Shown: piece after piece, positions 50,520-61,200 of the stretch
Layout: every line of letters begins with the position of its first letter
How positions within the stretch are numbered: the first letter of the stretch is position 1
Source: Glandiceps talaboti
Lineage: Eukaryota; Hemichordata; Enteropneusta; Spengelidae
Length of the DNA: 64,000 nt
Assembly (NCBI RefSeq): GCF_964340395.1
Contig: NC_135568.1
Span: forward strand, 16,836,276-16,900,275
Direction: 5' to 3'
Notes under the pieces: model-generated
What the model was told of the DNA's origin: nothing
Seen by the model: only the letters and a program-made list of their open reading frames with translations
Database searches by the model: none
Made by a program: the position numbers and the translations under genes

Positions 50520-52876
50520 ATGTAAATAATACGTTGTTTTATAACAAGTGTATTCTATTTTGCTACTTTAACAAAAATACAGTCCTTCATTGCAGCTTAA
50601 TATTTTCCAAAAACTAAAAGTATGTCATTGTACATACGATAACAAAGAATTTCATTTATAATTTATTGAGTTGCAAACAAGAAATTATTCACAATTTTGT
50701 TTTGCACTTTTTCAAGTTATTTGTTCAAAATTTTAAGTACATGTAAACCTATAGACAATGATATACGTTGTGTATCAAAAGTGGTTACTTTTTTTGCGTT
50801 AGCATAGTTTTTAATTCTATTAATTATTTATTGTGCACACAACATAAGTACTTGTCGTAATAATCCTATACTAGCCTTGATAATGCAATGTAAATAGCAC
50901 ATTCTAAAACGAATGCATATTATTACCTTTAAGAAATACCTTTCCAGGTTTTGCAATCTGAAATCAACCAGTTGTGAAAGTCCCCCAATACGTTCTGATC
51001 TCCTTCTAACGCCCAGCTGTGAGATATCAACCGTAACAACGATAGCTTTAAATCCTGCCCTTTCAGCCCGTTTCACCACATCTTTAGTAACTTCCCGATC
51101 AGGCCATACATATATGTCTATCCACTTCGTTCCAGTGGGTGTTTCTGCAGCAATCTGTTCCATAGATTTGTTGGATACCGAACTCATAATCATTATTGTA
51201 TTCATGTCTGAAGCAGCTGAAAAGAAATGAAACAAAACGTTCCATAGTAAAACTGTGATGAAGATTGCTATTGCAATGTAACTGTGCTGCGGAGTAACAG
51301 TGAAACATTGACGCCCCTTGTAGTTCATATTAATTGTTCGGACATGACCCAATGTCGTGCCTTTATCTGCATCACTTTTCTCTTCAATGCTGATCAACTC
51401 TATATTCATATCCAGTAGAAGTTTTAACTACAGAATAAATAAGCTAACAGTAATGAAATATTAATGGCAACTAAATATTACTAGTAATAATTAGTATCGA
51501 TTGAATTCTCACCATTAGCTGTAGCTGTTTCTGCATCAGGATGTGCCAAACCATGAAATGCTGTTGGTGCTATGCAGATTGGAGCATCAACCTTAGAACC
51601 AAGCATTGTTGTGGACATATCTATTGTTGAAACGTCTCTTAACACACGTGGTTTAAGGACATATCTATATAATGTATGAAATGATGTGCACGTGTCAATC
51701 TAAACTATTTTGAACTTCCGTTTTCCGGATCCGACTGACGAATACATAATTGTCACGAACTGGTAAACATGAATTCTTAAATTTGGTAAAGATATCACCA
51801 GCATTTTGAGGCACTTGCATTTTAAAATTTGAAGCACCCATTCTTAAAGCGACTCTGTGGAAGAGGAATGGCGCGTTTATTTTGATTGATTGATAAGAGA
51901 TCCTTAATTCAGTAATTACAGGGGGGGGGGCAGGGGAAATCAGGCTCGGAATTAGCAATTAATGTATTGCCTGCGTGCACGTTATCCTACAAGTGAACGT
52001 GTCAAAAGCGGAATCTGAGGAACTCAATATGGCATGGGAAGCATATCACATAGGGGCGTGTAGTATTTCATAGATTGTTGTTCTCCTTGTCTAGAGTCTA
52101 GATATGATAACGTTTTAAATTGAATACAATTCTCCTACCTCTATGGAAAGAACACAAAGGGGACACTGAAAAAGAAGTCCGTAATAATTCCTCTGTATAC
52201 AAATTAACATATTCATCATCACGTCATGCACCATGTCAGGAGATCATTTGGAGGTCATTTGCCTTATAGGCCATGACTCACTTTCTTAGCCAGTCATCAG
52301 ACTGTTATTAATAGCTATATGTCAATAGGATTTGCATAATGCACATTTGCATACCTAACAGTTCATGAAAATAAAATTAATGTATTTAACGTCATAGGCC
52401 ATAGCTCCCTTCGACAATCAGCAGACTATTATCAATAGCTGTATGTCACCAGGTTTTACATAATGCATATCTGTATACAGAGAAGTTTGTACCAGACAAC
52501 AAGCTATGAAAATTGTCGTATTTTCAAAGTTAAGAGTACTATTTAGGGCGAATCTTGGCCGGTATTGTTTTATCTAACTTCCACATTTGTATTAGCATGA
52601 TTCATGTGATTTTTTCTTAGGAAAACGGCAATCTAAGAAATAATACGTGTCCTTTTGGCGTATCGCTTTACAAACATTCACGGTTGGACACCCTTGACGT
52701 TAATACCTTTTGGAGATACGTGGAACCACTTACCCTGCATACGCAATCCTATTGCTTCTAAGTGTATCTTCAGAATCTGCACCTGAACTGTAATATGTCC
52801 ATGATCTAAAGGGCAGATGTTGTTTAGCATATTCCTCAAAATCGTCAACGCAAATCATCTTCATCGAATCTGCCAT
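44891..52876 (-). CDS. 2-hydroxyacid oxidase copy C
   Basis: Seven exons: 52876-52734, 51664-51513, 51216-50927, 47465-47247, 45973-45815, 45358-45289 and 44958-44891; 366 residues in frame. Starts [20 protein letters not shown] and ends LLSKL. It keeps Tyr28 (SWTYYSSGA), the Asp of VVTVD, the Lys of VLKGIL and the His/Arg of SNHGGRQ. The SSW position is Val, and the QLY-motif Gln is Asp ([11 protein letters not shown]). Exon 2 carries STIDMSTT as in A, whereas B and D have SKRDMSTT. Intron 3 (3.5 kb) holds a LINE 3' end and the longest Penelope relic of the window; the promoter holds a tRNA-SINE. These insertions mark it as sister to A with later additions. Confidence 0.9.
45576..45619. repeat. 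(AAAC)n microsatellite in intron 5 of oxidase C
   Basis: About eleven AAAC units. The same place in D has four (about 58925) and in A and B one or two, so this is a unit-number polymorphism among paralogues. Confidence 0.95.
47854..48251 (+). mobile_element. 5'-truncated non-LTR retrotransposon 3' end with target-site duplication
   Basis: Plus-strand open stretch encodes the C-terminal Cys/His region of a LINE protein: [20 protein letters not shown] then [16 protein letters not shown] stop codon, a short 3' UTR and an AATTGTAAT-type simple tail follow. The flanks are an 11-bp near-perfect duplication: TGTGTTGGGAG at 47843-47853 and TGTGTTAGGAG at 48252-48262. Oxidase A has the uninterrupted site (about 23655-23675). 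About 400 bp long, non-autonomous, antisense to oxidase C. Confidence 0.8.
49229..49308. repeat. (CA)n inside the Penelope relic
   Basis: About 40 CA units between the YRDDG block and the SNHPSSII block. Element sequence that should lie here is missing. Confidence 0.95.
50430..50516. repeat. (TA)n-(TG)n microsatellite at the end of the Penelope relic
   Basis: TA units then TG units, at the position where the relic in A has a pure TA tract. Confidence 0.95.
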
Positions 52877-52952
52877 AGTTTAGTATGTGTGATTTTATCT
52901 AAACTGACTGAATGGGGTCAAAGTGTCAATAAACAAATGTCAGGTCATCAGA

Positions 52953-53278
52953 GTCATGATGGGTGGTTAGCGTGACCAGTTTGGAATCTACAGGTTGCAG
53001 GTTCGAGCCCTGTTGCTGCCTGCTGTTTGTTTCTGAGTGGCTAAAGTCCTTGGTAAAGATTTGAACCACAACTGTGCCTCAACCCAGCTATATAATTGGG
53101 GACCTGGTAGGGTGTAGGTTGCAGGTTAAATGTTGTAGGTTAAATGGTTGCAATTGATTGTATGCTCCACGGGGAATTGAGGAAGACTAAAGGGCCGTTG
53201 TGGCGTTCTGATCCGAGCCAGGGGTAATAATTGTAAAGCGTGTGGGAAAGCTCTATATAAGAACCCAACATTATAACG
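52953..53278 (+). mobile_element. tRNA-derived SINE in the oxidase C promoter
   Basis: About 325 bp interrupting sequence that is continuous upstream of B (about 41240). RNA polymerase III A box TGGTTAGCGTG at 52964-52974 and B box GGTTCGAGCCC at 53000-53010, 36 bp apart, are typical of a tRNA-type SINE head. The tail contains AAAGCTCTATATAAGAACCC. A fragment of the same family (TTTGTTTCTGA-TGGCTAAA) recurs at 57769-57815. Confidence 0.8.
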
Positions 53279-53499
53279 ATCGAGTGTAATTGTTTTTGTC
53301 ATGAACATTTGAAGCATAGATTGCATGATATAAATACTCCACAATGTTCCATTCAATCATCAGTAACATCTTGGGACGAGTAAAAGTTAAGGTATGGGAA
53401 GTTACTGAGTATTAATAATTTGGGATATGGTAGTTTTCATTCAAGGTATTCATATCGCATTTTACCAAATGCAAACGTAAGTGTCTGCCCCTCTCTACT

Positions 53500-53542
53500 C
53501 GCTATCTATCTATCTATATATCTATCTGTCTATCTGTCTGCC

Positions 53543-53581
<39 letters not shown>

Positions 53582-53697
53582 TTGTATGTCTGCTGTCTGT
53601 CTGGTTGTCTTCACCACTCTCCCCCCTCTCTCTCTCTATCTCTCTCTCTCTCTCTGTGTCTGTCTCTCTGTCTGTCTCTCTCCCTCCCTCCCTCCCT

Positions 53698-53752
<55 letters not shown>

Positions 53753-53890
53753 CAGCGTGCATGCGTGCGTGCGTGCGTGCGTACGTACGTACATACATAC
53801 ATACATACATACATACATACATACATACATACATACATACATACATACACACATACATACATACATACATACATGCATGCATGCATACAT
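53500..53890. repeat. Compound (ATCT)(GTCT)(CT)(CCCT)(GCGT)(ATAC)(ATGC) array
   Basis: About 390 bp of successive simple repeats ending in ATAC and ATGC blocks. All long reading frames here, on both strands, are repeat artefacts. Confidence 0.95.
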
Positions 53891-54314
53891 GCATTCAGTC
53901 AGTCATGCATTCAGTTATGCATTCAGTCATGCTAACACGAAAATGCGCGCTCGCGTGCGTGGCGTTCGCTGTGTAGAAGCAGGGACGTATAAACGTTTAT
54001 ACGTCCCCAGACCTAGTTTAAGTGTTACTTGTGCACCTATAGCCTGGTTATCTTCAATCCAGCAATTCTTGTGAGGATTCTAAATCTGTTCACCACAACA
54101 CAATCAAAGAGTAATTCTATTAAAGTCATGGTTGAAGTCAGTATACTCCTCTAGTGTGTATGTTTGCTAGGACGTTACCATGACAGTGTTTAAAATTTGG
54201 TAGAGGTTGGCTGAAAGCCAAGCTTCCGTTGGAGTCTACCTGATAGAACAGTAAATATAATGGTTCGTGACAAGACGATTTTATTAGTTGTTGACTGTCG
54301 AGAAACAACTCTTC

Positions 54315-54485
54315 TGTCGCAGAGGGGCTAACATTCATGTATATGTTTAAGATACGAGGGAAAATAATTTAGTTCAAGTATATGCGTCTATTTTCCTACT
54401 CTGGGGCAGAGGGGCTAATATTTATGTATATATAAGATACGTGGGAAAATAATTTAGTAGAAGTAGATGCGTCTATTTGCCTACT
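54315..54485. repeat. Two-unit tandem duplication, about 90 bp each
   Basis: A unit from GCAGAGGGGCTAA through GTGTCTATT-like TGCGTCTATTTTCC repeats once (about 54318-54400 and 54406-54483) with scattered substitutions. Confidence 0.8.
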
Positions 54486-54489
54486 AAAA

Positions 54490-55070
54490 ATCGTCTCATG
54501 CTTTATCTTTATAATCTCATATTTAACAGTAGTAGTGATAGCTCTTAATTGTTTTTCCTCAGGTAAATTGTGTAACAACACTTATATGAATACAACTTAG
54601 ACGACGAGTTACCTTTGTAGGGCAAATTATAAGGTCATATACTTCATTGCCATATGCACGTACGCCACACTGCTATCAAAATTGACACAAGATTAGAACT
54701 GCTGAAAAAATAGTGTAAATCATGCACTTATTGAGCATCTTAGAGGTCTAAGATCAAAAGGCTATCTGACACATGAAGATGGTGACATAGATAATTGTGT
54801 ATGTCACTAAATACGGGTTCAAAAGGTTATTAATGGTTAATAGTGACTACATGTTGAACATTATAGCTGCATTTTTGGGGCCAAAGTACCCCTTTACATG
54901 TGACAATAATCAGATGTTACATGTGCACATTTCTCTCATATCGAGGTGAAATCATGGTCAAATTGGGAACGCGAACCTACATGTACTGTAACACGTTGCA
55001 ATGTTAATCTCTTATAGGTAACTACTTAGTCTCTGATAGGGGACTGACGATAATATTTAGTCAATCGAAT
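54490..55070. other. No feature recognised
   Basis: Unique AT-rich intergenic sequence between the tandem duplication and the third Penelope relic. No exon-like block or repeat seen. Confidence 0.4.
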
Positions 55071-55075
55071 TGCAC

Positions 55076-55118
55076 ATACATACATACATACATACATACA
55101 TACATACATACATACATC
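55076..55118. repeat. (ATAC)n at the 3' end of the third Penelope relic
   Basis: About ten ATAC units directly abutting the end of the element's last coding block. Confidence 0.9.
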
Positions 55119-55549
55119 TATTAATTCCAAGGGGTTCCAGTGTTTCGAGATGGAAAATGATTTCATTTTCCTTTAACCTCAATACTTTCTCATCACCAGA
55201 AACCTTACAAATTCCTGAAGTAGACATATCTGATACACTGTGATCGTTGGTAATAAAATGCATATATACGGGATAGTTACGATTCATTCTTTTGTCTGGT
55301 CAGATGGAGATATTCCACGAAACGATCACCAAGACGATGTACAGTCGAACCTATATATAAAAAAACAACACATTTCTGATATGTAATGCAATACACTACA
55401 TTAGTACTAATACAAATAGATCTACTCGTAACAGGCACACTGTTCTTAGGGCCAAAAACATGATTACTATTAATAATGAAACGACAGGTACCACATCCAG
55501 TACGATCGCATGGCAATGAACCAGCATTAACTTCCAATTCATGTTGTTC

Positions 55550-55555
<6 letters not shown>

Positions 55556-55638
<83 letters not shown>
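55556..55638. repeat. (TA)n left of the palindrome
   Basis: About 40 TA units inside the interrupted Penelope relic. Confidence 0.95.
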
Positions 55639-55641
<3 letters not shown>

Positions 55642-55644
<3 letters not shown>

Positions 55645-55795
55645 CATAAATAAAAATGAAAGAAGACGAGTCTGATATTACATTGTGGAATTACACTACG
55701 GACCGTGTCACCAGAAGGATCGTCGGGTACACGGTCCGTAGTGTAATTCCACAATGTAATATCAGACTCGTCTTCTTTCATTTTTATTTATGTAT
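55642..55795. repeat. Perfect 67-bp-arm inverted repeat with 20-bp loop
   Basis: Arms 55642-55708 and 55729-55795 are exact reverse complements. The left arm begins ATACATAAATAAAAATG and ends CTACGGACCGTGT. The loop is 20 bp. It is flanked by TA arrays on both sides (55556-55638 and about 55852-55895). Confidence 0.97.
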
Positions 55796-55846
55796 GATAG
55801 CTCTCCAAGGTGATCGAGCACTCTACTTGGCGAAAGAAGAATGAAA

Positions 55847-55896
<50 letters not shown>

Positions 55897-56357
55897 CTCG
55901 GTGAGTATCAATCTGCTAAGACAGTGCTACATATATATATGGACCACAATATCTCTTAGACTGGTATCACGATGACAAGCTGTTAAAGGTACTTCAGGAT
56001 ACAATAAATTGGTAACCCTGTTAGAACGTAAGATATTAAAATGCTTGTATATAATGTTCTTAACTCTACTGGAAAAGGGATGGTATGTAAGAGCTAATAT
56101 GGGACGATTGTTGATTACTCTTCTGATCATGTGATTTGATACAAGCTACCCCAGACAAAGATGATACTTTAAGTAAAGCTGCATTGGTACATGCAAAAAT
56201 CAGCAGACCTTTCTCTGAAATCCAAATCACTACTACAAATACGACGTAAACGAAATAATTGTGAATAGGGAATGGAATCTTTATACTTATTAGGATGTGA
56301 TGAACCATCCTGCAAATATGAATGTAAATCAGTAGGTTTAGTATAAATAGATGTAGC

Positions 56358-56440
56358 ATACATACATACATACATACATACATACATACATACATACATA
56401 CATACATACATACATACGGACGGACGGACGGACGGACAGA
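56358..56440. repeat. (ATAC)n-(GGAC)n microsatellite
   Basis: ATAC units followed by GGAC and CAGA units, next to the 5' end of the third Penelope relic. Confidence 0.95.
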
Positions 56441-56775
56441 CAGACATGGACTGTGCAACTTTTTACTGTTTGTCCCAATGGGGCTGGAATTGTGTGTGTA
56501 TATGTATGTGTGTGTGTATTCGTCTGTGCCTGTTTGTGTAGCTGTGTATCTGCTTTGAACATTTTGTATATTTATATGTAGAAGTACAAGTACCATAATA
56601 GAGTTTAATTTGAAATATTAATTTCTATTCAAAATATTACACTGATTGTAAAACATTAACATGATTACGAATGTACAAAATAATACAAAAAATGTAATAT
56701 CAACGTTATCAATATTTGTATTTGGTGGAGCAAACAATCAAATCGAATCTTTTGCCCACAGTATTGCCTTCAATC

Positions 56776-57656
<881 letters not shown>

Positions 57657-57768
57657 GTCCAACAGGTTATGGATTCTACATTGCAAGTCAAGTAAAGGTG
57701 CTTGAATATAAATACATTTCAACTGAAATAATTGTCGTTTCTGCTAGCTGTAATCGACATTAGGACAT

Positions 57769-57840
57769 TTGTTTCTGAATGGCTAAATTCCTTGGGCAAG
57801 ATTTGAACCACGACTGCGAATATATGTATACATGTATAAA
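57769..57840 (+). mobile_element. Fragment of the tRNA-derived SINE body
   Basis: Matches the part of the 53-kb SINE after its tRNA head (TTTGTTTCTGA, GGCTAAA, AGATTTGAACCAC). Head and tail are missing. Confidence 0.6.
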
Positions 57841-58090
57841 TAACCCAGATTAAGTCAGGTAAATCAGGACTGAATTTCCCTTTGCAAAAATGGATAGCAA
57901 TATAAAAGTTTGCTCTTAATGAAGGCATTCAGTTTAATTACACCTCTGGCCATGTTTAGTTTAGATTTCTAAAATGTATTAGAGGCATTGATATTGCTGA
58001 ATGTTAAAAGACCAAAACGAATCACACATGACTCACACAAATGACAGCAATACATTATAACACACGTTTGTTCATATAGCAGCAACCTTT

Positions 58091-58096
58091 TTTATT
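58091..58096 (-). terminator. Candidate poly(A) signal of oxidase D
   Basis: AATAAA on the minus strand about 135 bp after the stop, in the conserved place. Confidence 0.5.
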
Positions 58097-58227
58097 TCAG
58101 ACTTTATTTCAGATCTTGTTGGATATGAATATTCAATATTGTTTCATACAATGTGAAGTGAATAGTGTACATTCCATCCGCTGACTCTTGAGATATCACT
58201 CCTTTGCCATATTGATTCACATTGGTA

Positions 58228-61200
58228 CTACAGTTTCGATGGAATGGGTTTCTTCTTGACAAGTGATGGCGTGATGTCAGAAATTTGGGTACATCCTGAA
58301 GAAAATTAAATGACAGCAGAATATCAATATTCACACATTCGCTGTACAGTTGCTGTACAGTTGTACATTATTGATTTATATTTGTTTTCAGGACTTATTC
58401 TGTTGACTAGGGTTGAACCGCACGTGTAGCTAAAGCATGTGGTTTCTCTAGAGTTGAATACCATAACATTTCTAAATGATAACGTAACAATCGCTGTTCA
58501 TATTATAATTAATAACCTAGAGTTGTATGTGCAATATGAGCATGCACTTATTTAGAAATGGTGTGTTTGCCATCAAATATTCAAATACTTATTTTGCAGG
58601 ATTAGTAAGCGCACAATACTTTCGATTTCACTAACCTGATAATGCCATAGCAGTACTTAGTTCATCTCTAAGAATTTGAAGAACTTGTTTAACCCCTTCA
58701 GCACCCTGGATGATAATGGTAAGACGGACAATTAAATGCTACAGTGTTAAAGAATTGACCTAAAATCTCTAAGGAAAAGCTAAATAAATATTAACTCATC
58801 CCTAATGTTTCCAAAGTGTTTTAAGTAAACTATTCTCTCATGTACCATAAAATACACATCATAGAAAACTAACCATTATGAAATATCTTGCCCCAATATA
58901 TTATGTTAATAAAGTAAAATTCATAAACAAACAAACAAACAAACAAAAATATACATAATTGTATCCAATGTTAATTTCTATAATCCTAATAGTTCAAGTG
59001 AAAGGACAGTTGATATTTAATCTGAATGTTTTTTATCTTTACTTGTACTACCAACAATACGTATAAATGCTAGATAAGTTGTTTTTTTAACCATTACTGT
59101 TATAACTAATGATTATTTCAATTACAATTTGAATCATCCACATACCTTATATGTTAATCCATACAATACTGGTCGACCAATCAACACTGCCCTGGCACCC
59201 AAAGCCAATGCTTTCAATACATCAGTACCTTGTCGTATACCGCCATCTACGTAGACTTCTAACTTATCACCAACAGCCTGGACAATGTCATCGAGAACAT
59301 CAATCTATGGCAAGAATTATAGTTTTAGTCCGTTTATATATTCCTATATGTATTTTATCTCACCACATTCCATGTCTAAAATAAAATAAATTTCTTGACA
59401 GTTTATCCCATCTCATGAAATCAATATTACACTTGTTCATACAATACTCATTGATTGACTTACATCGTGTCACATGGTATGGAAAATAAACCCATTGACC
59501 TCAATCTGCATACAGAGGATACTATTCGGTTACCATTTTACCTAGGGGTATATTTGCAACATTGGACTACTCTTGATGGTTTTACATCACTGATAATGGA
59601 AGTAATACAAACCAGAATATTTACATAATAGGTCTTCTGCGTTCGGGCACATGACCCATCAACACACCAATCAATAGTGTGCTGCTAATTGATGTTAGAC
59701 ATACTGTCTTAAAATATTATCAGAAAGTTTAACCTTTTAATACTATTTTCAACAATTTTAATGGGAACCCTATAAAATTGAACTTTAGAAACTATTCTTC
59801 AAAATTTAAATTTGACCTTGGAGATAACAGTTAAGTTCAGAAGTCTGTCAAATGAGTATGTTGACCTCTAGCAATTTGCACGTACACTATGTAATGTCTC
59901 TTCGTCTAAAATTTCCAAAATTATCGAATGATGGGCTGTTTGACCTTGGAGATGAATTTAGTCTCAGGCTTAAAAGCTTACATTGATTAAAATAGATGCA
60001 GAAATATAAGTTATGTCCTGAGCATATTTCTATTTGACCTTGAAGATGATGGTAAAGGTCAAAGGGTAATGTACAATGTGAATTTTATCTTTGAAAATAG
60101 TATAGAGTAACATTTGAATTTGTGTGTGTGTGTGTGTTAAACTGCTGGAGTTACGGTGGACAGAAATTATTGGATATTTGACCAACAAAATGTTAGCCAA
60201 GGTTAAGTGAGAGTCATTGTTTTACTATAAATCTTATTATGAACAATGTGGGGTGGGCACTTTAACGGTGTCTGTATATTTTAAACGTTTGGAGGTAAGA
60301 GACAAAGAGTGGTGAATCCCATCATGCAGAGGTAAAAATTATTGCTTGACAAAATTCGTGAACTTTGACACGTCACATTGCATGCCCCTCGTGTTGTTAT
60401 GTAGCAACTGTGCAGCCCTTTATGGATGTCTACTGATGCCTCATCATAGCCAGGCAATAAGTCTATACTAGTGTAGGTATGACCAGGACAGTAAAACAAT
60501 GCTTTAGGAATAAGTCACTTTAATAATGATACAACACAAAATTTTGATGTGCTTATCATACCATTTAAGAATATTTATTTACCGTTGCTGGCACACCATC
60601 TAATTGTCTGCCACCATGATTAGATACAACAATTCCTTGTACACCATACTGGGCTGCAAGTACAGCGTCCTCTACGGTCAGAATACCTTTCAGGACTATT
60701 GGTAGTTTGGTGATTGTCTGTAACCAAGTGATATCCTTCCACGTACAGGCCGGGTCACTGAATGTAAGCTCATCTGGTAATTTATCTTCCGAACCTGATA
60801 ACTGTAATATATATATAACTAGATATTGAGTACCTTTTTCTATGCGTTACGATATTCAAATACGTCCACCCAAATCAATACACTGGAGTTACAGGTGAAC
60901 TGAATATGCAAAAAAGAGCTCCAAATCCAATGTCGTTCAAACTTTCAACGTGGTCGTTGCGTTGTGAGTAAGTCCTTTATGAATTATTTCAGTTAGAAGA
61001 AAGAAATTGGTCACTTTTTGGGACTACGGAATGGAGGAAGGTCATATTGTATGCATCAGCCCAGGCCTGGATTAGCCACTTTCTACATGTGTACGAGTGA
61101 TTACTTTCACCAGAGCGCGTGTATAGTATTTGTATTGCCACTAGTCTGGCAGTGTAATACCGAAAACAGTTTTCTTTGCATACGTGTATGTAATACATTT

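Larger units (their letters stand above)
48640..50545 (+). mobile_element. Penelope-like element relic with RT and GIY-YIG parts, intron 3 of oxidase C
   Basis: In order on the plus strand, with frame shifts between: [12 protein letters not shown] and [12 protein letters not shown] (N-terminal RT region); [13 protein letters not shown] (RT motif A); [15 protein letters not shown] (motif B); LYRDDGL (motif C); then a CA repeat replacing part of the thumb; [34 protein letters not shown]; a Cys-rich [25 protein letters not shown] and [20 protein letters not shown] (GIY-YIG endonuclease); and [11 protein letters not shown]-like remains. In-frame stops and shifts make it inactive. Oxidase D shows what looks like the empty site near 61365. 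Assignment to Penelope-like elements rests on RT plus GIY-YIG order. Confidence 0.75.
55110..56345 (-). mobile_element. Second-family Penelope-like element relic, interrupted by a palindrome
   Basis: Minus-strand blocks from 5': about 56345-56170 with SIYTKPTDLHSYL, SIPYSQLFRLRRIC and DLDFRER; about 56130-55927 with NNRPILALTYHPFSSRVKNI and TACHRDTSLRDIVV; then, after an interruption, about 55537-55290 with LPCDRTGCGTCRFI and VVYCITYQKC, LYIGSTVHRLGDRFVEYLH (GIY-YIG); and about 55260-55117 with NDHSVSDMSTSGI and VLRLKENEIIFHLETLEPLG. The order linker, Cys motif, GIY-YIG, tail is that of Penelope-like elements, but the sequence differs from the family in oxidases A and C. RT catalytic motifs are missing and the frame is broken. 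Confidence 0.75.

Noticed and set aside
53000-53010. Functional tRNA gene
   Set aside because: A and B boxes are present but no cloverleaf can be closed and the copy continues into a SINE body with a second fragment elsewhere.
53420-54074. Long frames of 130-197 codons on both strands
   Set aside because: Translations of compound microsatellites only.
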